The notes under the pieces: model-generated
Databases searched by the model: none
Told to the model about the DNA's origin: nothing
Seen by the model: only the letters and a program-made list of their open reading frames with translations
From: Pseudisothecium myosuroides
Lineage: Eukaryota > Streptophyta > Bryopsida > Hypnales > Lembophyllaceae
Length of the DNA: 64,000 bases
Reading direction: 5' to 3'
NCBI GenBank assembly: GCA_951799445.1
Contig: OX637287.1
Span: 19,902,224 to 19,966,223 of the forward strand
In this document: one piece after another, positions 12,292-24,412 of the stretch
How the letters are laid out: each line of letters starts with the position of its first letter
Numbering within the stretch: the stretch's first letter is position 1
Program-made: the position numbers and the translations under genes

Positions 12292-14859
12292 TTGATTTTG
12301 GGGATCTCATATGCCGTCCCTTTCCCTTAGCTTATAGGTTCGCTGCATGGGTTGTTTTTGCATCCCGTTGAGAACAAATTCGTTCACATGGTCAGCGCAC
12401 ACCACCGCAGATTGATGCGTGTGTTTCTGCACACGAATAAGTGGTTGGGATCATTGCCACTTCGGGTTCTGCGTTGCACCTCTTTAAGATGGGACGTTCT
12501 CTCTTAAGGGGCGTTAGAAAAGTTTCTCAGCAGCGGATATTTCCATCTGATATGAGGTGCGTGAATTATGCTTTTCATGACAGTGGTCTGAGATTGACAA
12601 TGTTTTTCTGAGCTGATAAAGCTGAACCTCGAAATACTGGAACTTCCCAGCATACTGGAGGAGGAGATTCTACCTCTTGCGATTGGTTACTTCTTTAGTG
12701 GATTCACTGATTCTTGATGGACTAAAAGTTCACTTGTCTTTCGGGATGATCCTCTCGACAGATACATTTAAATTAGATAGTAACTGGAAATTGTAGCATT
12801 ATAATCAAAATATGGAATGTTTCCACCTGGATGTGCTTTGCCTGTGGAGGTGTTGTGAAAGTTGTTGACAACTTCTTTGTGGATGTCACCCCTGAAGCTT
12901 CCACTACTAGCTGTGTGGCTTTGGTCTTAAATCTAAGCCTCAAGTGCATGAAAGATTCTTGTGTGGCAATCACGTTTTTGCAATGACTAAAATAATAACA
13001 CGTTCTCGCCATATAGTAAGGACTTCATTTTAACCTCTTAACGCCCTGACCAATTTTGGTAGAGCAGGGTCACTTGAAGTATGTAGTTCATCAATGATAC
13101 ATGGAGATTTGTATAGTTAAGTCCAACTTCAAAATCTGTTAATGGATTCAAAGATCGTAAGCTTTGACCATGAAATGAAGGCCGTCTTCTGGAACGCACA
13201 CCTTACACCTTTGCAACAACCTCTCCAGAGATGTTGATAGCAGCCTTGTTTTTCTTAGTGGCGATATACAGTAGTACCAACTTGATAGTGAATGAAAATT
13301 TGTGAAAATTTGTGAATTGATAGAAGACAAACACATGCGAGTATGTGTGGAGCAAATTTTCTGATACCATTTTGCTTTGCTTTGCCTTGCCTTGCCTTGC
13401 CTTGGGTGAAGCGTACCGACCTTGCATTCAGGAGATCTGTGGTTTTTTTTGTCGAGAAACAAAAATAGTCCGGTAATTGCCCCTGAGGAGGTGGCAACTT
13501 TCTCAGGCCATTGAAAAAAAGTGTATCAACTCCAGTACTGTGAACAATAAATTTTCTGTAGATTTTGATGTCATGCTCATAAATCATGGTGTCAACACCT
13601 CCAGTAACGTACTGTAACTTGGTGTGTGCAACTAAGTTAGGTCTCGATTTGTGTAGCCTTGATAGTGCATTGAATATCACAAGCGACTTGTCTGAGTTAA
13701 AATTAGCAGATTCGTGTACCGTACGTGTAAATCAGTTTCGGAAATAAGTAGGGAAAATTTGGATCGTGTCTGAAATTTTAAAAATTTGGACAACTATTTC
13801 TGAAAATCTGAAAACTTTCATTGTTGTTACTTCAAAAATTATTCTTGAGAAAATTTAGAAAAAGGAACACATTTGAGCATGGGTAGAAAAAATCAATCCA
13901 AAATTAGGAGTGTCTATAAATTAGAAAAAGACAAAGTGCTGAAAGTCAAAAAATCCAAATCAAGCTGCCAAACTATCGAATTGCAAAAAGTAAATTGTTT
14001 TGGCAATAAGGTGCCAAACCTACCTACGCTTGCAGTACAAAGCATGGCATCTGTCCCATTTCTTAGAGGTGGCACATTTTGTTTCTCTCTCTCAACTAGT
14101 CTCAGTCTCAAAGCCCAATGTACAAACTTCATAAGTTAATTATATTTGTTAGGGCACCGCCAATCCTCACCAGAATTTGCACTTCTAAAAGAACTTCTGA
14201 CTTTAGATTGGTTTATAATTGGAACTTGCCATTTTTATTAGTGGAAGTGCACTGAAAAGAACTTTGCATAAGTTCAAGAATACTTAAATTTAGACAATGA
14301 AAATAAATAGCTTTGAAGTTGGCTAAAAGACAAAAATTATAGAAGAGTTGGCAAATCACAAATACCAACCACTTTGCACTCTAGTTTTGTCCATCATCCT
14401 TAGTATACTAATATGTTATCTTCAATTTTGTTCAAAAAATGTAGCGAATATTTGAAATCTTTTAATTTTCTCTAAACTCCAAATTTCTCTATACTGTATG
14501 TGAATATTTTCTTTTTATTAAAATATTCATATCGTATTATTCCTCTTTGCATTATATGCCTTAGAACCATCCTACAACCTTTTAGAAAAATCAGTACAGG
14601 AAAAATCTTCAGTATTTTTGAGCAATGAGTGCTCAATTTTCAATGAATCATCTCAAGAGATCCTTTCTAAGTTGACCCACATTGGCCCCATGCCAATTCT
14701 AATTCTACGTTGCATTTGAATTCTTGTTAAACTTTGTGCTTTTAGTTTAGAATATATGACAATAATTTATAGTTGTATACAATCTAGTTGGATCCTTCTC
14801 CAAATTGGAGTATTGATCCTACCTTTACAACTTTGAGCTCAAACTAGGGACCAAAGGGT
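12292..14859. other. Intergenic: TIM44 3' flank, no supported gene
   Basis: Starts with the presumed TIM44 3' UTR. A (TTGCC)n-type tandem run lies at about 13379-13402. A minus-strand open frame at 13255-13680 (141 aa) crosses that run and resembles no family I know. From about 13700 the sequence becomes AT-rich without coding character. Confidence 0.5.
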
Positions 14860-15711
14860 TTAACCCCTAAAGTTCCTTGACTATGATCTCACCAAAAATG
14901 CTCCAAAACTGCCATTTCTAGTACAAGTACCAAATTTTTGAAAAATATCATTTTGGGACACATGTAACCGTAGGATCTTGTAGTAATTTGGTTTGAGAAT
15001 ATGTGGAAAAAAATTCAAAAATTCCCTGCAAAAAACTAGGCAGCTGCACTTCATAAGGTCAGATTATTATGAAAAAAATTCCAAAATGGTTGTGCTTCTT
15101 TGGATTCATTCTTCAGGGCAAGTTGGCTACATGCTTGAAAATTTTCAGATTATTTGGAATTGTACAACATATAGGAAAAAATAGTAAGTAGAAAGAAGTA
15201 GAGAATGGTTCAAAATACTAAATTGTTAAGAAGTTAATTATGGAATTGAAAAATGCCAATCCCAATGGTTGCAATGTTGTAATAAACAATCTACATCCTA
15301 CAATTTTATTTTTTTTGAAAAATATTGAAAATTGAGTGAAATAAACAACTTCCAAGTTTATTTTAGAATAGACAATCCATAACTGCCCACAAACTAAAAA
15401 TCCTCATAACGTTTGACTCATTGATCAAAATGGAATGATTCAAAGCTTTTCACGTATATATAAATCTAATAAACCAATTTCAAATTTTTATTTTTGAAAA
15501 AAGTGATTTTTTTTATCTGCCTGGACTGCCCAAACAACATATTCGGCCATAATTTTTGACTCGTATTTTCAAATTTGGCGCATATGAAAGATATTCCTCG
15601 TCCCCACCTTCCATAAAATTTTCAGCCCAAAATATGCAAATCTCCAATCACACATACCTGTCCAAAATTTCTATGTTGCCAAGAAAGGCATGTTGGTCCT
15701 TTAGGGGTTAA
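14860..15711. mobile_element. TTAA-bounded non-autonomous element, copy 1 (subfamily I)
   Basis: 852 bp. The left end is TTAACCCCTAAAG and the right end CTTTAGGGGTTAA, a perfect short inverted repeat with TTAA at both borders; flanks beyond TTAA differ. The interior is non-coding. Copy 3 at 40777-41708 is the same sequence in reverse orientation (shared tract with AAAACTGCCATTTCTAGTAC near one end and CGGCCATAA near the other). Confidence 0.8.
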
Positions 15712-17219
15712 CATCTCAAAGATTGTTTAGCCATTGGATTTTAGCCACTAGTTGTTTTTTGTCCAACATCAATTACCGCAGTGATCTATCTATATTGTAA
15801 TATGTAAAACAAATCACTCTTCTATTTTTCCTTAAAATTTTCAAATTATTAAACTTCTACATTGCACTCCTAACAATTATTGCAAAGGCATATCAAAATC
15901 CAAATAATTCATGTTGCTAAATAAATGTAAAATCATTCCTTCAATTTTGTGGTTGGCTAATTTTATACTGAGTATTAGATTTTTCAATATTCCAATGCAT
16001 TCGCTAATTTCAAATATGAATCATATTTCCCTAAATTGATCATCTATGGCAAATAATAAATTGATGCATTTTCTAAGGTGAAAATTTGGAATCAAATATG
16101 CCCTTGTAATAAATATGAGGGGGTAATATAAAGCTCAAGCATTGTTAGGAGGGAGAAGTTCTATATCTCACTTTAACATTTGTTGCAAGGATACTTGGGC
16201 CAAATTCAAAGTTTCACCTTGTTGGATAAATGTCAAAATTTATCCCTATTTTGTGATTGCTAATTTAATATATTTTAATTCCATCTAGATAATTCATAGT
16301 TTGTAATTATTCCAAACAGTGAATTTAAATTTCCTTGTAGGAAAAAACTTAGCCTACAATAAGATCCAACATTTTTCATTAAGATTTTTTTTGAAGTTGA
16401 GCCCAAGGGAATTTTTTTAGCAATGAACCATTCAAAAGCAATACAAAAAAACATGGGGGAAGTTCTTAGCAAATATTCTTCCTTTTCTATGGACAAAAAT
16501 CACAAAATTACTACAAAATCTTTGAAGAGTATTGCTCCATTATGGATGAATGTATATCTATTTAGAGGAATAAAAGAGTTATCATACATATTTTGTGCGT
16601 TTCATCTATGTTAGTGGACATAAAGAGCTTCATAACTAGTTTTTTTTTTTTTGGTTTTCTAGTGCCGGATTGCACCAGAACAAAATAATTTGGTTAAAAA
16701 TTGGAAAAAAATCGTAAAGTTTTTTGCCAGAAAATTTTGAATTAAAAGAACAACTTGGATGAGACCAATATGTGGATGAATGTTGAAATTTGGAGCATTT
16801 TATATCGCCCTTTTATAATATTGGCACTTTATAAAAAAATGAAAAGAAAAAGCGCTGTTCATAATAACTTCAGTGAAGATTTGCTTTCTGCACATTTCCC
16901 CAAAATACGAAATAAAACCCCGGGTCGAGCCCACCGTTGCAATAAATGCAAGGGCACCATAACTTATAGAGCTCGGGCATTGTGTAGAGCTAGGCAAGAC
17001 GGAAATTGACGAAGACGACGACGACACTGCCAGACTGACATATGAGAGCCGCAAAAATGATTTCAAAACATCCGTGTCGAGGCTGTGTATGATATCCGCG
17101 AATCGGGATATGTGACCGCGACGGCTCTTCTGCGTCGCACCGCAAGAGCAACCTCTTCCGATGTTGCATTGCAAATCGAAGCTTTTTAAGCTTAAGTCTC
17201 CGAATCCATTGTTTATGTT
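15712..17219. other. AT-rich intergenic region, no supported gene
   Basis: Low-complexity AT-rich DNA up to about 16900, then a sharp change to higher GC where the AUG6 upstream region begins. The minus-strand frame at 16800-17279 overlaps this GC-rich promoter side and looks like chance. Confidence 0.45.
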
Positions 17220-18722
17220 CCGAAGTGGTTCAACTTCTGTTGCAGAGAGATAGAGAGAGAGAAGAAGCACTTGAAGCACGCACTCTTAAGTTAAGTTTGC
17301 TATTGATGTTATGGCTTCCGACACCGGCGTCAGGCGGCTGCTGCATTGATTGCCCCGACAAGCCCTGTCCCTCCCTCGCTGCATCATGGCTTCCGCGTCT
17401 CATCATCATGGATCCATGGCGGACGCTTCGCCTTTTCCTTCCTTCCTACTCCTCCCGTCTGCCACCTTCGCGCTTTGGATTTAGGGTCTCGCACTTGCTT
17501 TCTGCCGCTCCCGGGGTTCAGGACGCTCTACCGTACTAGCTGCTCTTGGCGTTTCGCGATTAGTTCATGGCTTGTTCGAGCTTCGCGTTGCAGTTGTTCG
17601 CTTGCCGTTTCGAGTTTTTGTGTTTTGGAGGTTCTTTATGCGGAAGCTTTGATTAGCTGAGTGCGTGAGGAGTTGCGTTTGAATGTTTCTCCTCATGTCG
17701 GCTTTTGATCGTATGACGGCAATGACACTTCCTGTCTAGATGAGGAACGAGTAAGAGGCTCTGCTCCTTTAAATTTAGAAACGCAAACTTGTAGCGCTGG
17801 CTCGCTTTTCGAGTAGTGGCTTATTTGCATTCAGTGTAGGGTGTAGCTTTTGATAATGCAAGGCTTCCTCCGTTTTGGTACAGAGCTATTGAAATGAAGA
17901 GAGGGACGCTTACATTTGGCACTTCGACGGTACCGGTGATATGGAGAATTAGTTGTCAATGGCAATGTGGCAGGTGAGTTTAGAGAGCGGCGGCAAACTT
18001 GTAATTTATCGGGTTGGAATTTAGATGGTTCTGAAATGGCAAGAGCTTATTGTTCATATTTTCAGCTGAGCCGACTTTTTGGTGGATAGTTTTTAACGCT
18101 CTGAGGTCGCATTGACGTTGATCAGTTCATGTTCCGAGGTTACTTGTAGGCTTACAGTAAGTTCCGCTTTCGCTGGTTAAGTCATTTTACACTGAGAGAT
18201 AGCTGAACCTTATTACATCAATGTTGTGGGAATTGAATTGCCTCTGGAGACAAGCTTGTGCAGCAATGTGATTCTGAAGATTACCAAATCCGTGGTGACG
18301 GTGTCATGCCTGCTCTTGAAATAGTCATCAGGTTTTCAGCTTCAACGCAGGTTGAGTCTTCTAGTGATCGTTTATGAATCAAATTCCTTCCTGCTGACAC
18401 AGAGCTTCTTGTGGATCTTCAACACAAGTTTTTTCTGGAAATATCGAACATCATGATGCAGGTATGTAGTGCACTTACTGCCTGGCAATATCTGCTCGCT
18501 AGATTGTTAAAATGTCGATTTGTAAATTTGATGAACTGAGATTCTAAAGGAGTTGGGAAACTCTGTCCAGCACTGTAAGTGCAGCTACACATTGGAGGAT
18601 AATTGTTTGATGAGTACACACTTACTTGCCCATTTGTTTGTAGTGAGATTATTCATGTGAGTCTTGCGACAAGTCTATAACCTCTGGATTTCCTGCACTC
18701 GCAGTGGGCCACCACAGACATC
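17220..18722 (+). promoter_or_regulatory. AUG6 upstream region with probable 5' UTR intron(s)
   Basis: GC-richer than its surroundings. A run of GA repeats lies at 17247-17266, and a good 3' splice site (CACTCGCAG) ends at 18704, only 18 bp before the AUG6 start codon, so the 5' UTR is probably spliced. A possible donor (CAG then GTATGT) sits at about 18460. Short upstream open frames (for example 17225-17539) could be uORFs; none looks conserved. Confidence 0.4.
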
Positions 18723-21700
18723 ATGGAGGGACTCACGGCCTTGGTCATGGAGAAGGAGAAGGAGAAGGAGAAAGAGAGGGAGAAAGACCGTGAGCGTGAA
18801 AAAGAAAAAGAAAAAGAGAAAGAGAAGGAGGGCGAGATGGAGGCTGCCCTTTACACCAACTGCTCGCTTTTAGGGTTGGATGCCTCGGTCCTTGGTCCTG
18901 GTCCTGGTACCCGGGCAGGACTCTTTCGGTATTCCAATCCCCGAGTTGGCGAGTTCCTTCTTTATTTTCTCCTTTCTGCCCTCCGAGGTCCTCAACTCTC
19001 GTCGAAGGTACTTTTTGTGAATTTGGTTCGTCATACTTTCTCTAGACATCTATGAATTGTTTCTTCCAGTTTTAAGGTAGATTCGCAACGCAATTTCATG
19101 TAGGAAGGTCGATTGCTCATTTAGTATTTGCTGGAGTTTATTTTAACTCATGTTGATGATGTTTTATAGTATTCCTTGCGCTGTTTATGCCCTTTATAGG
19201 GGTCTATCAGCCCACGAAAGTCATATAAGCAGAGAGAGAGGGCTCTAGTCCTTTGTCACACAAATGTTTTTGATCTTGGATGGAGTAATATCGTTTTGAA
19301 TGGAGGAATGACAAGATTGGTGTTAGCAGGACTTTGCTGGAGTTTGGCCAATATTTGATGCTGCACAATCTCGTGACTTCCGTAAGGTGAGCAGATTCAA
19401 TACTGTTGTCCACTAGTCGCGTTGCTATTGTTGTCGAGTGTCTGGTATTACATCATTTCATTTCATTTTGTGTGAATTATTACATGTTGAATTCCTTCTT
19501 CATGTGTATAGCCCTGTTAAAATGATCACATTCTTGTGCTGCAGATTGTCCAAAATTTAATCAATGAACTGGAAGCTCAAGGAGCCTTACCACATAGCAA
19601 TTCAAGAGTTTCATCATTGGCCACTTGTTGCGGACAGAGGTTGCATACCTACCTTCAGCTCCATGTCAATGCTCTACTTATTGGTGGAAAATATTACGGA
19701 GTAATAAAAAGAAGTGCCCAATACATATATTATGCACCGTAGGAAACTTGATAATGCTTAGAGCTCACTCTTAATTTAAATTTATGAGCTAATGAGGATG
19801 GTGGTATGATGTAGATTTGTGGAATTATTGTGGCATCTGTCTGCGCATGCCCTTAGAGAGGTCCATCGGCGTACTTTCCCTGCTGATGTTGCCTCAAATC
19901 CACTTCCAGCGCCACTAGCAGAAATTGTTTCTAATAACATGCATGCGGCTTCTCTACTTAGTGTTACTAAGGTATTCAGCTGACCTAAAGAGGTCCATGT
20001 GTTGGGGAATAGGAAGTCATCCTTGTTCGTTGTTGATTTCTTGAGAAGTTCTTTAATTGCTTAGTTGCGTTCAAGCAGTGGTGAACGCGGCTAAAATCAC
20101 ATAAAAAATACAGAGCTTATCACATTAGAAATTAATTAATGGAATTCTCTAGGTATTGGAGTTTTTTTAAGGATTGTATGGTTGCATTAACCCTGGTGAT
20201 CATGGAGAGCAACTTTTCCCATTTTCTAAATTGTGCTTCTTCATTTATACCAGGCTCGGATTGCTTTGGAAAGGAGGAGGTTCTTGGAAGATGCGGCAAC
20301 AGTGGTGCGAAGGCAGGGAATGTGGTCAAACATGGCTCATGAAATTACTGCAGAGTATCGCTCGTTGTGTGCTGAAGAGGTGTGAGTCACTCTGTACCAA
20401 TTATACTGGACACATTCTGGTCTGAAGTATGGAAGGTCAGACTCTCTATGAGGGTGTAAGTCAGGCACGGTCAGAATGTCCTATTTGGATACTGTTTCAA
20501 AAGAATGCATTTTTAAGGACTGCAGATTGTTGGGTAGTGGAACTCAGTTTTATTGCCAACTAAATTCCTTGTTTAGTAATCCGCGCTTAAATCATGAGTC
20601 AGTTACCTATTACAGTGATCCATTAGGCTAGAGGAGATGAGAGACTAAGAGTGGACTTGACGATACACCATGGACTGGTCAGAGAACTTAAACTTGAGGA
20701 TAGTAATTTTTTTTTATGTCTTACTTGCAACTGCACTAACTGGCATGTAGATGTAGGCATTTTTGAATCAAGAGCTGAGCAAAGTGCAAGAGTCTGGAGT
20801 AGATTTGTTTGAGGCAAGAGGGGGAACATCAAGTAACCCAGGCAAGGCAGCGGCTGCAGGTGTGAAGTCCATTACATTGGATCGAGCTTCGCAGATTTGG
20901 AGAACCCTTCTGGATCACACAGGTCTGCGAAAATGCTTTCAGTTGTTTTCTATTAAGTAATTATCCCGGACTTAAGGAGCATTATGATCTAAGTTACACA
21001 TTGCATTATCATTTTTGAGTGAAGACGTCTTTTGGCAGTCATACATGAACTTCGTGCCAGAATTCATTTAATTCACCCGTGTTCTCAGGGTTCACATTCT
21101 GCTTTGGGTTTTGTGTTGCAGAACACAGTGCTAATGTCACATCTGGACCTATTGAGGACTTGATTGCCCACAGAGAGCACAGGTACGTCTTTGTTAAGGC
21201 CTTTTAGGGTGATACCATTCATTTTCAAATGGATACTTTGTTACTTGAAGCTTGTTATTTCCACGTTTGTACGTTCTGGTTCTTAGTAGAGGAATATTCC
21301 ATCTGCATCAACACATTTTGACCTTCTCAAATACACCACAGCTTCACCTTTAAGACTATTTTCCCCCCGCAGGTTCAGGATAGATGCCACAATGTTGCGG
21401 GCTTCAATGGATCAGGATTCGGGACGTCCTTGTATGGACTCTTTGTCGTATGATACTAGCTTCAGTCGGCGACGTGAAGAAAACAGGAGTCAGTCGCTTC
21501 AGACTGATGGTGCAGCGAATGATGGAATGTGCAATGATACATGCAGCAAGTCAGATGAAAGAAATGGAAGAGATACTTCTCCACTAGATGTATCTGAAGT
21601 GTTGCGCCGTTGGACAAATGCATTACAGCGCATCCACAAGCAAGCTCTTCGTTTGGTAAGGATTTGAATCGGCCAGCCTGTTTTAGAGTTGTTCCGAGTT

Positions 21701-22934
21701 TTCTTGTGGTATTATCTGATGTGAAGTACGAGATTCTGTCTTACCTTCCAGTTCGACGGGTTTCTCTATCATTCTAATGGTACTACTTTGTCCTCATTAA
21801 GAGTTCCTAGTGGCACGCATTTTAGTAGAGAATTTTCACATTCAACTGGTTCCAGCAAGAACAACCCATGTTTCTTTCAGAAACATGGCCTTCATGTAGG
21901 AATCGGAGATGAACTCATGTAGCCTCTATAGTGCAAGTAGTGGTGGGTCTACTCTTGATGTGTCAATCTTTGTGGAATGGTTAAGGCCCAGACAAATGAC
22001 GGAGCCGGACCAGAGATACTTGAAGCTGAAATGGACTTGGAAGAAAATGCACACGCGTGTGCAGTTCGTGCAACTCTTGTGGAGCACAAAGAGCACCTGG
22101 GAAACGTTGAGGTAGTTGTCGACCTTGACACGGGCTTTGACTCGAATGTTTAGTTGGAACTTGGCTTTGTACCTCTGTAAACCAATATTACTGGGTGGTT
22201 CGTATAATGGCAAAAATAGACTGATCAATACGAACAATTTTGGCACAAAAAATTGCAGATGAGAAATTTTTATTCGTTACATTCATACTGCTTCCAAATG
22301 AATGGGTGAAACTCAGTATTGTTTATATTGCAGGCACTTATGAAACATGTGAAAAGCTCCATGCCAGGAATGAAGATAGCCATTGCAAGTCTAAGTGCAG
22401 AAGCAGATGCCATTGAGTCTGCTGCAAGTTCTGCTGAGTCTTCTGCTGCTACACTGGCAACAAGCACGAGTAAGATGGCCAATTCAGTACACCATGACAC
22501 ACTCTATACCAATTGTGGGTGTTATAGTTATCAGATGACTAGTAAAGACTCACCATTTTTCTATTGGGGTTAGCTTTGTTGACATAAACGTCTCCCTAAT
22601 TTACTTCTGAAGGGGATCATTGACTATCGGGGTTTGTATTGTTTGCTTAGGGGCTTTTAATGGTTTGGAAATAGTTTCATGATATCCCTAGGAGAGAGAA
22701 AATAATGAATCATCCAACTGCACCTCTCAAATGAACTAGAAAAATGCAGACAAATGCTGTAGATTTTGAATCTATGACTGCCGGAACTAGTGATTAGTTT
22801 CCAGTACTGTCTTTGAGTACCACAATATTAACAAGTCCTAAGAGAAACTTGTAATGTTCGCAGGCCTTGTGAGAAAGTCTGATCGGTGCCTTGTTTCAAG
22901 CCGATCAATTGCCGCACAAATTAAGCAAGACAAT
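18723..22934 (+). CDS. AUG6: AUG6/HAUS6: augmin-like complex subunit 6 (N-terminal and middle part resolved)
   Basis: Augmin recruits gamma-tubulin to existing microtubules; subunit 6 is its scaffold for gamma-tubulin ring complexes. Exons: 18723-19007, 19330-19386, 19545-19639, 19815-19971, 20254-20379, 20757-20922, 21122-21182, 21373-21655, 21992-22111, 22334-22469, and probably 22864-22934; all phases fit, giving about 519 aa. Recognised plant AUG6 tracts: [127 protein letters not shown] and [19 protein letters not shown]. The N-terminus has an unusual Glu/Lys/Arg repeat, about residues 10-36, from GA-rich DNA. Plant AUG6 proteins are near 740 aa; the Ser-rich C-terminal third is not recognisable here, so either it is highly divergent with exons I missed or the gene is truncated. 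Confidence 0.85.
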
Positions 22935-24264
22935 GTAGGTGTTGACCTTACCAGTTTTGCGGAATGAAGTTCAGGTCTGAAGATGGCAACAATTATTACT
23001 CTACCTATTTCTTTCCGACAGTCTATTTGAGGACTAGCACCTAGAGGATTTGATTTTTCTACTGACAGTAGCAATGTGTCGAAGTTTCCTGTCTTTTGAT
23101 GCTCTCGGTGGTTCAATCTAGCAAGAGTGCTAGTACCGAGTCCCACGATGGTGTTGGTCTTTCTTTTTCTCATCTGAATTTTGATAGTTTATGAATATAT
23201 TTTGTGCTTACTATTGTTTTCTGTGTTACTCTTTCCAGATCACGGTGCGGAAGACCACGGACCCTTGCTAAACCTCTCTCCCAATCAATACAAGTGCCTT
23301 GTTTCATCAAATAGCTGCTCACATGGTCTGATTAGCGGACAAGCAAACCTTTGCGAAACAAGATGATACAATCTTCAGGGATGTGCAGCTCCAGTTCTCC
23401 AAGGTGGCGAACATTGAAGCTTAGGGTGAGCAACTCTGGCTACTCTTTTGAGAACTCGACAATACATTTTCACAGCAACCGGTTTTGCAATAGATAGCAA
23501 TATTGGATTCACCGATGTCGATGCCCGGGTAAGCATGAAGCATCCTGGTACCTGTTCATCACAAGGTTTTGACGTTCGAGGCATTCTCACGTCACAAGTA
23601 ATATGATCTGTCTCCACCACTCGAGAGTCCTGTCACACGTAACATGATTCCAAGACACTGATTTTTGGCACATCCATCTATTTCATGGATCTTTCTATCC
23701 TATCAAAACTACACCAGATATTGTAATTTAAGTGGGATCAAAAATACTGCACCATAATTTTATTGTGGGTTGCGAAATCTTCAAATACAAAGATCTTTTC
23801 CACACGTTTATATTTATGTAATAGAATGCTACTTTGTAATAAGTGTGCTGTGAGCTCAGTAATTACAATTTTTGGTGTACATTTGGTGGCTTCGGTGCCT
23901 TCAGCCACTGACCACAGTGTTGCCCGACCCCTAGAGGAAGGGGTGGGGTGAAGTGGTAGCTCTTGTTTTCTTGGTGAGCTCTTGTAAGGTGTACAAGCAT
24001 AATTCCTCATTCGCGCGAAACAATTTTGATGATTGCCATTGATGATTAGAAATGAAAGAAGACTTATGTAGTTTTCCTATGATAAAGAGGTTGATGAAAT
24101 TGTACAATTTTTTAGATAATGCCACCATTGACAAGATTTGATGAAAGATGTTTGGTTAGGTAGTACTTTGTACATATGTTGAAATTGGAATACACAAAAG
24201 TATTCTAAGAACTTTAATTTTTTTCCAGAGGTACATATCATCATGATTTTGATGTGTAATTTCT
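22935..24264 (+). other. Possible AUG6 3' exons and 3' UTR, unresolved
   Basis: Short open stretches follow the last firm exon. One near 23337-23425 reads KQTFAKQDDTIFRDVQL and ends in a stop after VANIEA, preceded by a possible acceptor (CTGATTAG), so it could be a terminal exon. Another open stretch (23239-23367) is in a different frame. None matches the AUG6 C-terminus I know. The remainder looks like 3' UTR and intergenic DNA. Confidence 0.3.
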
Positions 24265-24271
24265 TTTCAGA

Positions 24272-24412
24272 TCATTTGAGGTGTGGAAGAAACGATATGA
24301 GAATCCAAAGTGGCAATCTGAAGCGCCTTTTCCACTGTCCAAAAATTCACCAAAAATCTCACAATTTGGATCATTTCTTGATTGGAATGCATTGATGAAT
24401 TCTACAAAATAA
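24272..24412 (+). pseudogene. Orphan exon-like fragment, unrecognised
   Basis: After a good acceptor (TTTCTTTTCAG, ending 24270) an open frame of 46 codons encodes a Trp- and Lys-rich peptide (FEVWKKRYENPKWQSEAPF near its start, DWNALMNSTK at its end) and then a stop. It has protein-like composition but no partner exon that I can see. It could be a captured exon in a transposon, since a TTAA-type end lies 100 bp downstream, or an AUG6 3' exon. Confidence 0.22.

Noticed and set aside
13255..13680. 141-codon minus-strand frame
   Set aside because: Crosses a (TTGCC)n tandem run and a poly-T stretch; no family resemblance and no partner exons.
16800..17279. 159-codon minus-strand frame
   Set aside because: No recognisable domain; overlaps the GC shift at the AUG6 upstream region, with Ser runs arising from GA/CT repeats.
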